Below are positions 25,003-34,965 of a stretch of 64,000 nt of DNA, piece after piece. The first letter of the stretch is position 1. The number at the start of each line of letters is the position of its first letter. The translations under genes were made by a program, and so were the position numbers. The stretch is taken from assembly GCF_900215355.1 (NCBI RefSeq), contig NZ_OBEA01000002.1, forward strand, positions 620,001-684,000, read 5' to 3'. The notes under the pieces are model-generated. The model was not told the origin of the DNA, made no database searches, and saw nothing but the letters and a program-made list of their open reading frames with translations. Origin of the DNA: Pseudooceanicola antarcticus. Its GTDB lineage: Bacteria; Pseudomonadota; Alphaproteobacteria; Rhodobacterales; Rhodobacteraceae.

Positions 25003-28000
25003 TCAATAGTCCTTCTCGAAGAACACCCCCAGCCCGGTGTCGCCGGTGCTGTCGACCGAGCCCTTGGCGCGGATGTTGTCGGTCAGGTCGAGGTTGATCG
25101 ACAGGCTGGTTTCGCCTTCGCCGGTGATCTCGGTTTCGGTGTAGATGTTTTCGTTCAGGTACTTGCCTGCCGTGACCGAGGCCTGGCCATCGACATCGGT
25201 GGCCACGTCGAGATTGTCGAGCCCGGTCGAGGCGCGCAGGCGTTCCAGCACGCCGTCGCCGCCCTGGCCGGTGAGCGTGGCCACCGCCGCGGCAAGCTGC
25301 GCGGCCTGCAGCGCCGAGAGCTGCGACAGGGGCTTGTCGAAGAAGAGCTGCGAGAGGATCTCGTCCTCGGGCAGGCCGGGGTTCGAGCTGAAGTCGATCT
25401 CGGGCGCCGTGGCGGTGCCGTCGATGGCGATGGAGTAGACGTAGCTGCCTGATTGCGAGGTGGCCACGAAATGCAGCAGCGGCTCGAAGCTGCCGGCCAG
25501 GCGCAGTTGGCCCTCGGTGAGATCCAGACGCTTGGTCAGGATCGACAGCCGTCCGCGCACCAGGTCGAACTGGCCCACGGGGCGGGGGGCGCCGGTGGTG
25601 CCGCCGATATCCAGCGCACCGCGCAGCTCGGCATCGAGGCCACGGCCACGGATGAAGACCGAGCTGTCGGTGACCACCCGGATGTCCAGCCCCAGCCCGC
25701 CACCGCCGCCGGAGCTGCCGCCGCCGACCACGCTGCTGCCGCTGTCGCTGCCGGTCAGCCCGGCGCGGGCGCGGGTGGTGCGGCTGGCGCGGGGTTCCGC
25801 GATGTGGCGCATCTCGGGGATCGTCTCCTGACCTCCGAAGCCGCCCGAGGGGACGCGGATCTCGGTCTCGGTCAGCCCGATCCGCCCCGCGATCCGGCCA
25901 TTGCCGGCCAGCGGACCTGTCAGCGAAAGCGTCCCGTCGAGGACCGTGGTGGCCAGCCCGGCCTGGGTGAAGACCACCCGGTCCAGCGCCACGTCGAGAC
26001 CGGCGGAATAGGGGGCTTCGAGCGCCACAGGGCCGCTGACCCGCAGGCGTCCGCCCTCGGAGGGGGCTGCCGTCAGGTCGAGCCGCGCACGGCCTCCGGC
26101 AAGCTGCACGTTGCCGCTGATCCCGTCGATCACCTGGCCCAGGCCCGGCGCCACGAGGCGGCCCTCCGAGAGGCTGACCTGGCCTGACAGCGCCGATAGC
26201 TGCGGCTGGCCGTCGAGCGCCAGGTCGAACCGCGCCAGCCCCGCGATGGAGCGCGGCGCGATGAAGGCATTGGCCAGCCCCAGCGGGGCCGAGCCGTCAA
26301 GGCGGATCGCCACGCTGCCGTCGGGCCGGGCGACCTCACCGCTGACCCGCGCCCGCGACCCGCCGGGGCCATCCGCCGTGGCATCGACTGCCAGGGCGCC
26401 GTTCTGCCCCGGCGTGACCCGTCCGGTCACGGTCAGCGGCCCCGAGAAGCCCTCGGCCAGGCGGGCGAGATTGTCGAGCCGGGCGTCGAGATCCAGGGTG
26501 ATGTCGCTGCCCGCCACCTGGCCCGAGGCACTGGCCTCGAGCGCGGCGGAAGAGAGCGCGGCGCTGTCGATTTGCAGCACCCCCGCCTCGTCCAGGCGCA
26601 GCTCTGCGGTCACCGAGCTCTCGCCCGCGAAGAGCGCGTCGAGCTGCGGGTTGCCGATGCCGATGGAATTGCCCCGTGCCTCGGCGCTGACGCGATAGGC
26701 GGGGCCCTCTCCGCTGACCGTCGCCGCCAGCGAGAGCGGTCCGGCGCTGGTGCCGAAGGGCAGGCCGCTGTCGGGCAGGCGGGCGTCGATCTGCAGCGCG
26801 GTCTCGGCGCCGATCCGGCCGGTGGCGCGGGCGCTCAGGCCCGGCGTGTTCAGGTCGAGCCGCGACAGGGTGACCGTCTCGCCCGCAAGGCCGGCGTCAA
26901 GGCTGACAGAGCTCTGCCCGTCGAGCAGCGCATCCAGCGGCGCGATGCCGGTCGCGAGCCCCTCTCCGCCGCCCGAGAGCCGGGCGCGCAGGTCGTCGGG
27001 TTGGCCGGTCAGGCGTCCCGAAAGCTCCAGCGGACCGCCCGTGGCGCCGGTGAAGGTGCCGGAATTGGCCAGCCAGGCCTCGAGCTCCAGCGCCATGTCG
27101 CTGTCGGGGCCGGGCAGGGGGCCCGCGACCGAGAGGCGCATCGCCTCGTTGGCCAGCAGGGCCTGGTCGATGCGGGGGGCGCCCTCGTCTGGCAGGGTGG
27201 CCTTGGCATTCAGGCTGAGCCCGCTGGCCAGAAGGTCATCCAGCGCCGCGATGCCAAGCGCCAGCCGCTCGCCGCCGCCGGTGGCGGTCAGGGTGGTCTC
27301 GGTGGCGGTGCGGGCGATCTCGCCGGAAAGCGAGAAGGGCGCGGGGGTGGCCTCGGCGCCGGTCAGCAGGTTGGCATCGGCAAGCTCAAGCGCGTAGCGG
27401 ATCGTGCCGTCCTGCGAGCCGAAGCGGCCCGCGCCGGTCAGCTGCATGGCCTCGGTGCCGATCCTCAGTTCGTCCAGGGTGATCCCGGTCTCGTCGCGGG
27501 TCACGTCGAGCGCCAGTTCCGCCGGGGTGGAGAGCAGGGCATCGGCCTGGGCGATGCCCGTGGCCAGCCCCTCGCCCCGACCCGAGGCGGTGATGCGCCC
27601 GGTCCCGGCGGGCAGCTGCATCTCGGCGTTCAGGTCAAGGTTTGCGGCCCCGGCCAGGTCAAGCCCGGTCAGCGGCGCGAAGGCGGTCAGATCGGCGATC
27701 TCGGCGCTGGCTTCCAGCGTCAGGTCTGCCTGGGCGCCGGTGCCCTCGTAGGAGGCCTGGCCGGTCAGCTGCAGGGCCTGGCCTGCAAGGCGCAGGTCCT
27801 CGACGGTCACCGGGCCATTGCCGAAGCGCAGATCGGCAGAGCCGGTCAGGGTCGGCCCCAGGGCGCGACCCACTGCGGGGTCCTCGGCCTGCAGGCCGCG
27901 CGCCACCAGCCCCAGGGTCAGCCGGCTGGCGCGGGTCTTGCGCAACGGCCCCGAGAGATCCAGCACCAGTTCTTCGGCGGCAAAGCCCGGCATGGCGGCC

Positions 28001-29169
28001 GAGAGCGCCTCGAGCCGCCCGGTCATCTCGTTCGAGCTGCTGCGGTCGAAGCGCGCCTCGATCCGGGCGGAGGCCAGCGAAAGCGCCTCTCCCATCGGCA
28101 GGGTCAGGCGTTCGGCCCCGTCGGGGGCGGCCATCAGACCCTGGATCGCAAAGGCCTCGGGCGTGCCGTCACCGTCCAGCGTCACCTGTCCCTCGAGGTT
28201 CACCGAAGCCGAGCGCAGGCGGAAGAGCTGCACGTCCAGCGCCCCGTCGGCACCGGCGGTGCCGGTGGCGGTCAGGCCGATGTCGGTGCCGAGAAAGTCG
28301 CGGTAGTCGGGCGCCATCAGCGCGGTCAGGTCGCCGCCCAGTTCGGCGGTGAATTCGCGCCCGCCATCGTCGCGGCCGCGCAGGCTGACATCACCGCTCA
28401 GGCGTTCCTCGCCATCGGTGGCCAGCAGCAGCGTGGCGTCGTATTCATCCAGCGGTCCGGTGCCGCGTGCCGTCAGCTCGACCGCCGGCGCGCCGGGAAG
28501 ATCCAGCAGGTTGGCGATCAGCCCGCCCTGGGGTTCGGAGGCCGAGACATCGACCGAGAGGCTCTCGCCCTCGGGATCGTAGGCGGCGAGGATCGAGATA
28601 TGCCCCTCGCGGTCCAGCCGGTCGATGTCGAGGTTGGTGTCCAGCCCGCCATCGGCCAGGCGGGCGCCCCCCTCGAGGGACAGGGTCGCGGCTTCGCCGA
28701 CCACGGCCGCGCCCATCTCGAAGCGACCGATGCGCAATTCTCCGATCTCGACCGCCACCGGCAGGTCGGGGATCGAGAAACCCGAGGCCTCGGGCGAGGG
28801 GGGCTTTGGTTCGCTCTCCGGCAGGCGCTCCAGCGTGATACTTGCCGCCGACAGGGTGGTCACGTCGAGCCGCCCGCGCAGCAGGGCAGAGCGGTTCCAG
28901 TCCAGCTCGGCGTCGCGCAGGTCCAGCCAGATGCCCCGCTCGTCGGCGATGGTCAGCCGCTCCATCCGCGCCGTGGACGACAGCGCGCCCTCGAAGCCGG
29001 TGATGTCGACCTCCATCCCGTCCGAGGAAAGGGCGTTCTGCAGGGTGCGGGTCAGGAAGCCCTCGCCATCGTCGTCGGGCGCGCTTTGCTGGGCGGCAGC
29101 CGGGCTGAGCACCAGGAGCGTACAGGCGGCGAGGGGCAGAAGGCGGCGGGCGTGGGGAAGGCGCATCAT
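25003..29169 (-). CDS. tamB: Translocation and assembly module subunit TamB
   Basis: 1388-residue protein of the AsmA/TamB family. It is anchored at the inner membrane, spans the periplasm as a long hydrophobic-grooved beta structure and works with TamA in outer-membrane protein assembly or phospholipid transport. Seen: signal-anchor (LLPLAACTLLVLSPAAAQ, about residues 10-28), a very long stretch of repeated beta-strand patterns (ITLERL, LALDG, LSGR, SLDAG), a glycine/serine-rich hinge (SSVVGGGSSGGGGGLGL) at about residue 1140, and the C-terminal TamB domain (about 1050-1388) ending in FFEKDY. Its first ATG overlaps the tamA TGA (TGATG). Confidence 0.9.
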   Translation of the reverse strand: MMRLPHARRLLPLAACTLLVLSPAAAQQSAPDDDGEGFLTRTLQNALSSDGMEVDITGFEGALSSTARMERLTIADERGIWLDLRDAELDWNRSALLRGRLDVTTLSAASITLERLPESEPKPPSPEASGFSIPDLPVAVEIGELRIGRFEMGAAVVGEAATLSLEGGARLADGGLDTNLDIDRLDREGHISILAAYDPEGESLSVDVSASEPQGGLIANLLDLPGAPAVELTARGTGPLDEYDATLLLATDGEERLSGDVSLRGRDDGGREFTAELGGDLTALMAPDYRDFLGTDIGLTATGTAGADGALDVQLFRLRSASVNLEGQVTLDGDGTPEAFAIQGLMAAPDGAERLTLPMGEALSLASARIEARFDRSSSNEMTGRLEALSAAMPGFAAEELVLDLSGPLRKTRASRLTLGLVARGLQAEDPAVGRALGPTLTGSADLRFGNGPVTVEDLRLAGQALQLTGQASYEGTGAQADLTLEASAEIADLTAFAPLTGLDLAGAANLDLNAEMQLPAGTGRITASGRGEGLATGIAQADALLSTPAELALDVTRDETGITLDELRIGTEAMQLTGAGRFGSQDGTIRYALELADANLLTGAEATPAPFSLSGEIARTATETTLTATGGGERLALGIAALDDLLASGLSLNAKATLPDEGAPRIDQALLANEAMRLSVAGPLPGPDSDMALELEAWLANSGTFTGATGGPLELSGRLTGQPDDLRARLSGGGEGLATGIAPLDALLDGQSSVSLDAGLAGETVTLSRLDLNTPGLSARATGRIGAETALQIDARLPDSGLPFGTSAGPLSLAATVSGEGPAYRVSAEARGNSIGIGNPQLDALFAGESSVTAELRLDEAGVLQIDSAALSSAALEASASGQVAGSDITLDLDARLDNLARLAEGFSGPLTVTGRVTPGQNGALAVDATADGPGGSRARVSGEVARPDGSVAIRLDGSAPLGLANAFIAPRSIAGLARFDLALDGQPQLSALSGQVSLSEGRLVAPGLGQVIDGISGNVQLAGGRARLDLTAAPSEGGRLRVSGPVALEAPYSAGLDVALDRVVFTQAGLATTVLDGTLSLTGPLAGNGRIAGRIGLTETEIRVPSGGFGGQETIPEMRHIAEPRASRTTRARAGLTGSDSGSSVVGGGSSGGGGGLGLDIRVVTDSSVFIRGRGLDAELRGALDIGGTTGAPRPVGQFDLVRGRLSILTKRLDLTEGQLRLAGSFEPLLHFVATSQSGSYVYSIAIDGTATAPEIDFSSNPGLPEDEILSQLFFDKPLSQLSALQAAQLAAAVATLTGQGGDGVLERLRASTGLDNLDVATDVDGQASVTAGKYLNENIYTETEITGEGETSLSINLDLTDNIRAKGSVDSTGDTGLGVFFEKDY

Positions 29170-31001
29170 CAGAAGCTCTGTCCAATTCCGACATAGACCG
29201 ACACGGAGTCGGTCGCGCCCGTAACCGGCACGGCGATATCCGCGCGGATCGGGCCGATGGAGGTGTAATAGCGGATGCCCAGGCCGGCGCCGCCCTGCCA
29301 TTCGCCGCCCGACAGATCCGGGTCGGCAGAGACATAGCCGTAGTCGACGAAGGCGGCGGCGCCCCAGCTCTCGCCGATGCGGGCGCGCAGCTCGGTCGAG
29401 ATGGCGGCAAAGCCGCGCCCGCCGGTGGCGGTCGGCCCCGAGCCCACGCCAAGCGACTGGTAGCCCTGGCCGCGCACGCTGTCGCCGCCGCCGGACCAGA
29501 ACAGCCAGTCGGCGGGGGTTTCGGCGATGGAGGGCCCGGCCAGCATGCCGAGCTGCAGCCGGCCCGCCAGCACGAAGCGGTCATCGGCAAAGCCCCGGTA
29601 GCCGCGCAGGTCGGCGCTGGCGCGCAACCCGCTGGCGGTGCCCGAGAGACCGGCGAAGGGCATCAGCTCGACCTCGGCATAGGCGCCGTCGGTGGGGTTC
29701 GTGCCATCGTCGCGGTTGTCCCAGGTCAGGCCCGTGCTCAGCGTCAGGTGGGTGAAATCGCGGGTGCCCGAGGCATCCTCGGTCTGGCTGATGCGCAGCC
29801 CCAGATCGTAATCGGCCGAAAGCGTCTCGGTGATGTAGCGATCGACGCCGACGTTCACCTCGGCGATGTCCGAGATGTAATTGGGCTCATCCTCGCGGGC
29901 GAGGTTCAGGCCGAAGACCAGGCTGCGGTCGGGGTTGCGGAAGGCGGGGTAGGTGTAGCTGGTCGACAGCGCGTAATCGATGCCGCCGGTGCCGCCGCCC
30001 AGGCCCGCGATCTCGGCATCGAAGCGCAGCCGCTCGGCGCCGCCGCGCAGGTTGCGGTGCAGCCAGTAGCCCGAGAGCGTCAGCCCGTCGGTGGTGGAAT
30101 ACTCGGCCCCCGCGCCCAGGCGGCGGGGCTTGGCGTCCTGCACCTCGATCCGGGTGGGCAGGGTGTCGCCGGGGCCGATCTCCTCGGCCTCGGTGACCAC
30201 GGCGGAGGCGAAGGCCCCGGCCTGGCGCAGGCGGGTCTCGGCGCGGGCGATCTCGGTGGGGGAATAGACCTCTCCCTCGGGGATGCCGGCGATCTGGCGG
30301 ATCCGCTCGGGTCGGACGGCGCTTTGGGTCGCGGCCTCCGACAGGGTGACGGTGCCGAAGGTCAGGCGCGGGCCGGGAGAGATGGCGAAGGCCGCATCGA
30401 CCTTCTCGGTGCCGTGGTTGGCGGTGATCTGCTGCGACGAGATCCGCGCCTTGGCATGCCCCTGCTCGGCCCAGGCGGTGCGGCCCGCCTCTGCGGCCTG
30501 GCGCATGACAATCGTGCCCGCGGGCTGGCCGGTGGCGAAGCCTTCGGGCAGGACGGTGCCCTCGGGCACGGGGGCGACGCGGGCCTCACCAAAGCTGAAA
30601 CGGGGGCCGGGGGTGACCTCGATCTCGATGCGCCCCACTTGCGCGTCGCGGTCCAGCGCCGAGACGCGGCTGGCTTCGCGCCCGTCGATGCGGATCGAGA
30701 TCGCGCCCGAGAAATAGCCCCGCTCGTAGAGCGCGGCCAGCAGGCGGCGATAGTCGGCCTGCGCGGCGGCGATCAGCTCCTGCGCGTCCTCGATGCCATC
30801 GGCCTCGGCCTGCACCGACAGCGAGGCCCCGCGCAGCGCCTTGGCCAGCTCGCCATCACCGGCGGACAGGCTGACCTCGGCGGCCGCGAGCGGCAGCGAG
30901 GGCAGGGCCAGGGGAAGGCAGAGCAGGGCACAGCCCAGAAAGCGCGCAGAACTGCGCAGGCGCGGCAAGAGGTTCTGGCCGGGTCGCAGGGCTTTCGTCA
31001 T
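29169..31001 (-). CDS. tamA: Translocation and assembly module subunit TamA (Omp85 family)
   Basis: 610-residue outer-membrane protein with a signal peptide (LGCALLCLPLALPSLPLAAAE), three POTRA-like domains (to about residue 290) and a C-terminal 16-strand barrel. The barrel includes the GYQSLG and RGQGY loop region typical of Omp85 and ends in VYVGIGQSF with a terminal Phe. It forms a complex with TamB, whose gene overlaps its stop. The ATG at 30999-31001 is chosen since it places the signal peptide correctly; the frame is open to 31124 but without a better ribosome site. Confidence 0.92.
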   Translation of the reverse strand: MTKALRPGQNLLPRLRSSARFLGCALLCLPLALPSLPLAAAEVSLSAGDGELAKALRGASLSVQAEADGIEDAQELIAAAQADYRRLLAALYERGYFSGAISIRIDGREASRVSALDRDAQVGRIEIEVTPGPRFSFGEARVAPVPEGTVLPEGFATGQPAGTIVMRQAAEAGRTAWAEQGHAKARISSQQITANHGTEKVDAAFAISPGPRLTFGTVTLSEAATQSAVRPERIRQIAGIPEGEVYSPTEIARAETRLRQAGAFASAVVTEAEEIGPGDTLPTRIEVQDAKPRRLGAGAEYSTTDGLTLSGYWLHRNLRGGAERLRFDAEIAGLGGGTGGIDYALSTSYTYPAFRNPDRSLVFGLNLAREDEPNYISDIAEVNVGVDRYITETLSADYDLGLRISQTEDASGTRDFTHLTLSTGLTWDNRDDGTNPTDGAYAEVELMPFAGLSGTASGLRASADLRGYRGFADDRFVLAGRLQLGMLAGPSIAETPADWLFWSGGGDSVRGQGYQSLGVGSGPTATGGRGFAAISTELRARIGESWGAAAFVDYGYVSADPDLSGGEWQGGAGLGIRYYTSIGPIRADIAVPVTGATDSVSVYVGIGQSF

Positions 31002-31368
31002 CGGGCGCGGCACCTTCCTTTTTCGGCCGGGCAGATCCGGCGGCAACAATTCGTCGGGGCGCGCGCGCGTGCGCCGCCCTCGGGTCAAGCTAGTGCGGGG
31101 CATGGGGATTGACCAGCGGGACAAGCGTGTCGCGCGCGGGGCCAGCGGATTGCCGCAGGGCTTTCCCCGCCTGGTTGCAAGGCTGCGCGCAGAGGCGTCC
31201 TGCCTGGGGCGCGGACATGCCCGAGGCAGGGTCGTGACGCAAAGGCCAGAGCCGCGCCATGGGGGAATTCCGGACGTGACAATGACCGTCAGATTTCAAA
31301 AAATCTGCCGTAGTGGGCCAGTTTTCGCCTACCCTGACTGCGACTCGTTTCAATTGCCCGGTGTGATT
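31002..31368. other. Divergent intergenic region between tamA and the cytochrome gene
   Basis: This 367-bp gap must hold promoters for tamAB (leftward) and the cytochrome c operon (rightward), but no clear minus 35/minus 10 pair was found. A 7-bp hairpin, CAGATTT-CAAA-AAATCTG (31290-31307), lies about 60 bases ahead of the cytochrome start. No coding frame in it looks real. Confidence 0.4.
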
Positions 31369-34300
31369 ATGCCAAGCTCGATTTCCAAGTCCCGGCCCCT
31401 TGCGGCCCTTTCCGCCGCCCTCGTCAGCCTTGCCGCCACGGCTGTGCCAGGGCTGGCAGAGCCCTATGAGCAAGGGGCGTTCGAGACCTACCAGCCTGAT
31501 CTTTCGCGCGGCGAAAGGCTCTATCACCTGGGGGCCTGTGCCGCCTGCCACCAGGACCCAGCCGCAAGCGCCGGGGAAGAGCCGGTGCTGGCCGGGGGCA
31601 TGAAGATTGATTCGCCCAATTACGGGGTGATCTCGGTGCCCAACATCACCGGCAGCGGTGCCGGAATAGGCGATTGGAGCCGGGCCGACTTCCTCAATGC
31701 CATGCTTTACGGGCAGTCGCCCGAGGGCGGCGATTACACCCCGCTCTTTCCCTATGAGTTCTACTCAGGGATGAAACCCGAGCACGTGCTGGACCTGTTT
31801 GAGTACATCAAGGCAGAGGCGCCGACGTCAGACCGCGCCTCGGAAGAACACGAGCTGACCCTGCGCTACATGCTGAAGCGCAAGAATCCCTGGCGCTATT
31901 CCTTCGAGCCCGCCTCCTACGAGGGGGCCGGCGACAACGAGCGTGATCCGCTGGCCTGGGGCGACTACCTGGTGAACTCGGTGGCGGCCTGCGGCGCCTG
32001 CCATACGCCGCGCAACTCGGCCTTCATCCTTGAGACCGACAAGGCGCTGACCGGCGGGATCTCGATCCTGGGCGAGGTCGCGGGCGATATCACCAAGGCG
32101 GCCGTCGGCGGGCTGGAGGTCGATGACTTCACCGACCATGTGCTGGGCGCGGGCAAGGGGCTGGACCTGGCGACCGCCATGGGCGGCTCGATGGCCCGCG
32201 TGGCCGCGTCGGTGGCCCAGGCCCCGGAAGAGGACCGGCAGGCGATCTACCAGTACCTGGCGGATGTCGAGGAACTGCCCAAGCCGGTGATCGAGATGGA
32301 ATGCGCCGCGCCGACACCGCTGGTGCAGACCGCCTCGCCGGATCTGACGGCCAAGGTCGACGCCTATTTCAACAAGGAGTGCAAATCCTGCCACGCCCGC
32401 GGTGGCTCTGCCGCGGCGCAGGCGACGCTGGTCTCGGCGGCCAAGACCGCCGGTGACAGCGCGCTGGTGGTGCCCGGCGATCCCGGTGCCTCGGCGCTCT
32501 ACAAGTCGCTGAACCGCATGCCGACCAGCCAGGCGGCCTCCGAGGCCGACAAGAAGCTCATCGCCGACTGGATCGAGAGCCTCGCGGTCAACAAGGAGCT
32601 GCTCACCGCAGAGGTGAAGGAGCCGCCGCGCGACGGCAGCCGCGGCTTCATGGGCTTTGACGCGCAGATCGCCGAGGTGCAGCAGCACCTGATCGGGCTG
32701 GACGAGATCGACCGCTCCTTCATCCGCTACTTCAGCTTCTCGCATCTTGAGAACGGCCAGCTGCCCTGCCAGTCGCTGGAGGATTTCCGCAGCCAGCACC
32801 TTGCGGGCTACGTGGCGGCGCTGAACAAGATGGTGAACTCGCTCAGCTGGGAGCCCCGCATCAAGCAGGTCGAGCCGATCCACGAGGGCGCCACGGTCTT
32901 CGCCATCGACCTGCGCGACTACGGCTGGACGCCCTTCATGTGGCAGGTGCTGGTCTCGGGGCAGATCCCCGGCCTCGACACGGCGCGCCCCTATCCCTAC
33001 GGGCTGAACCCGCAGGGCTTCGAGGCCAATGCCAACCTGCGCCAGGTCGCCTCGATCACCGGCACCGGGGTGCCCGTGATGCGCGGCGACTGGTTCATCT
33101 CGAACGCCGGCCTGCCCTATAGCTACAAGTTCATGCTGGGCCTGCCCGACAACGTCCATCAGCTGGAAGAGACACGGCTGCGCGTCGACCGGGTGAACGA
33201 CATCCGGAACTTCGAGGTGATGCGCGCGGGCTTCCTGGAAGGGGCCTCGGCGGTCAGCCAGAACAACCGCCTGATCGAGCGGCTGGAGCAGCCGACGGGC
33301 GGCTACTACTGGACCTCCTATGACTTTGACCGGGGCGTCGAGCCGCGCAAGCGGCTCAAGGAGACGCCGCTGGGACCGGCGGCGGCCTTCCCCGACATGC
33401 CGCATTTCGAAGAGGATGGCGGCGAGATGCTGTTCACCCTGCCCAACGGGATGCAGGGCTACTACCTGACCAATCCGACCGGGGATTACCTGGACAACGG
33501 ACCGACGGCGGTGGTTTTCCTCAAGGACCCCAGCCCGATCTACGGCACCACGATCTCGAACGGGAAGGCCTGCATGGTCTGCCACACCCGCGGCCCCATC
33601 GAAGCCTATGACAACGTCCGCGCGGCGGTCGAGGCCACCGGCGCCGATATCCGGACGCTGAGCATGATCGAGCGGCTGCACCCCGACGACGACGTGCTGG
33701 AAGCCGCCTATGCCGAGGATACCGAGGTCTACCTCTCGGCCCTGGCGCGCGCGGGGGCCGACATGACCATCATGGAGGGGCCGGGCCGCTTCCACCCCGA
33801 GCCGGTCACCCATACCTCCTCGGTCTATGCCGAGAACCTCGACAAGGACCTGCTGGCGGCCGAATTCGGCCTGACCTGGGACGACTTCCAGGCCCGTATC
33901 ATGAACCTGCCGCGCGGTGGCGAGGCCTTTGCCCGCGTCTCGGGCTGGCTGGCCGAGATCGAGACCCGCGGCGAGATCGAGCGCCTGGATGTCGAACTGG
34001 CCTGGCAGCAGGTCGCCGCCGGGCTCTACCGCACCACGCCGCGCGAACATCCCAGTATCTTCCAGGGCGATCTCAGGGACCACCTGCAGCTCAATGTGCC
34101 CGGCGGGACCAACTTCGTGCCGCGTCTGACACCTGCGGCGGGCGCGGGGTCCCTGGTGCAGGCCAGCGCCAGCCTGCCCGCCCCGGCCCCCAAGCCCGTG
34201 GCGCAGGACCGCCAGACCGTCCAGGCCTCCCCCGGTGCGCTGCAAAGCGGCCGTCCGGGCCTGACGGTGAATGTCGAGAACCTGCACCTGAAGGTCTGCG

Positions 34301-34764
34301 AAGGCGTGCGCTTCACCGTGCAGAGCGACCAGACCTGCCTGCTGGACGTGATCTATCCCGACAGCTCGGTCGGCACCTTCTTCCGGCTCTCGGAAGCGGC
34401 CATCGGCAACCCGATCCTGCAGGCCGGAGAGATCCGCCAGATCCCGCAGCCGGGCCGCGAACTGCAATCGCATACCCCCTCGACCGGGGTCGATATCGCG
34501 GTCAACTGCTACCCCGGCCTGACCAGCTACGACCAGCTTGGCACCGACCTGATGAAGACGCTGGAGGACTACCAGAAGTCCTCGCAGACCAAGAACTTCT
34601 CGGAAGTGGTCAGCACGGTGACCTCGCAGACCCTGGCGCCGGCGGCAGCCGGTGGTCATCCCGACCCGGTGGCGCAATCCAAGGTGCCGATCACCTCGGT
34701 GCTGCGCTTCACCATCGACGAGAACCGCGCCGCGCTGGATGCCGACGGGCTGTGCCTGCAATAG
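31369..34764 (+). CDS. Giant exported multidomain cytochrome c with four CXXCH sites and a DUF4384-like tail
   Basis: 1131-residue periplasmic protein with a signal peptide (PLAALSAALVSLAATAVPGLAEP). Four haem-attachment motifs: CAACH at 57-61 and CGACH at 208-212 in two class I cytochrome domains resembling the AdhB-type cytochrome subunit of alcohol dehydrogenases, CKSCH at 338-342 in a third small domain, and CMVCH at 735-739 inside a large unrecognised domain (about 400-900). A proline-rich linker (about 935-950) leads to a C-terminal beta domain (LKVCEGVRFTVQSDQTCLLDV) resembling DUF4384, a domain often seen next to caspase domains. The ATG at 31369 is chosen from the signal peptide; its ribosome site is weak. 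The caspase gene follows at 202 bp. Redox partner and role are unknown. Confidence 0.8.
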   Translation: MPSSISKSRPLAALSAALVSLAATAVPGLAEPYEQGAFETYQPDLSRGERLYHLGACAACHQDPAASAGEEPVLAGGMKIDSPNYGVISVPNITGSGAGIGDWSRADFLNAMLYGQSPEGGDYTPLFPYEFYSGMKPEHVLDLFEYIKAEAPTSDRASEEHELTLRYMLKRKNPWRYSFEPASYEGAGDNERDPLAWGDYLVNSVAACGACHTPRNSAFILETDKALTGGISILGEVAGDITKAAVGGLEVDDFTDHVLGAGKGLDLATAMGGSMARVAASVAQAPEEDRQAIYQYLADVEELPKPVIEMECAAPTPLVQTASPDLTAKVDAYFNKECKSCHARGGSAAAQATLVSAAKTAGDSALVVPGDPGASALYKSLNRMPTSQAASEADKKLIADWIESLAVNKELLTAEVKEPPRDGSRGFMGFDAQIAEVQQHLIGLDEIDRSFIRYFSFSHLENGQLPCQSLEDFRSQHLAGYVAALNKMVNSLSWEPRIKQVEPIHEGATVFAIDLRDYGWTPFMWQVLVSGQIPGLDTARPYPYGLNPQGFEANANLRQVASITGTGVPVMRGDWFISNAGLPYSYKFMLGLPDNVHQLEETRLRVDRVNDIRNFEVMRAGFLEGASAVSQNNRLIERLEQPTGGYYWTSYDFDRGVEPRKRLKETPLGPAAAFPDMPHFEEDGGEMLFTLPNGMQGYYLTNPTGDYLDNGPTAVVFLKDPSPIYGTTISNGKACMVCHTRGPIEAYDNVRAAVEATGADIRTLSMIERLHPDDDVLEAAYAEDTEVYLSALARAGADMTIMEGPGRFHPEPVTHTSSVYAENLDKDLLAAEFGLTWDDFQARIMNLPRGGEAFARVSGWLAEIETRGEIERLDVELAWQQVAAGLYRTTPREHPSIFQGDLRDHLQLNVPGGTNFVPRLTPAAGAGSLVQASASLPAPAPKPVAQDRQTVQASPGALQSGRPGLTVNVENLHLKVCEGVRFTVQSDQTCLLDVIYPDSSVGTFFRLSEAAIGNPILQAGEIRQIPQPGRELQSHTPSTGVDIAVNCYPGLTSYDQLGTDLMKTLEDYQKSSQTKNFSEVVSTVTSQTLAPAAAGGHPDPVAQSKVPITSVLRFTIDENRAALDADGLCLQ

Positions 34765-34794
34765 CGGCGAAGGCCCCCGGTTCCCTGGGCATCA

Positions 34795-34819
34795 CCGCCG
34801 CAGCCGGGGGCTGCGGCGG
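34795..34819 (+). terminator. Hairpin between the cytochrome and caspase genes
   Basis: CCGCCGCAG (34795-34803) pairs perfectly with CTGCGGCGG (34811-34819) across CCGGGGG, followed by GATTTGACC with only three T's. It may be a weak terminator or a stabilising hairpin, so the two genes could still share a message. Confidence 0.5.
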
Positions 34820-34965
34820 GATTTGACCAGAAGGTGACTTCGGGGAAAGGTTGCGCTGGTATAGGTTTGCCCTGCCGCCGGGGGATGGCGGCAGGACCGA
34901 CGAGACGGAAGACCCGACCCCGCATCCGGAGCTGCGGGCCAAGACCCTTGGGGAGAATGACGAAG

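Noticed and set aside
26572-29196. 874-residue plus-strand open frame opposite tamB
   Set aside because: It is the GC-rich mirror frame of tamB, with His/Gln/Gly/Arg-rich low-complexity translation, no ribosome site and no domain.
31828-34761. 977-residue minus-strand open frame opposite the giant cytochrome
   Set aside because: Mirror frame of a gene with four clear CXXCH motifs; composition typical of third-position GC shadows.
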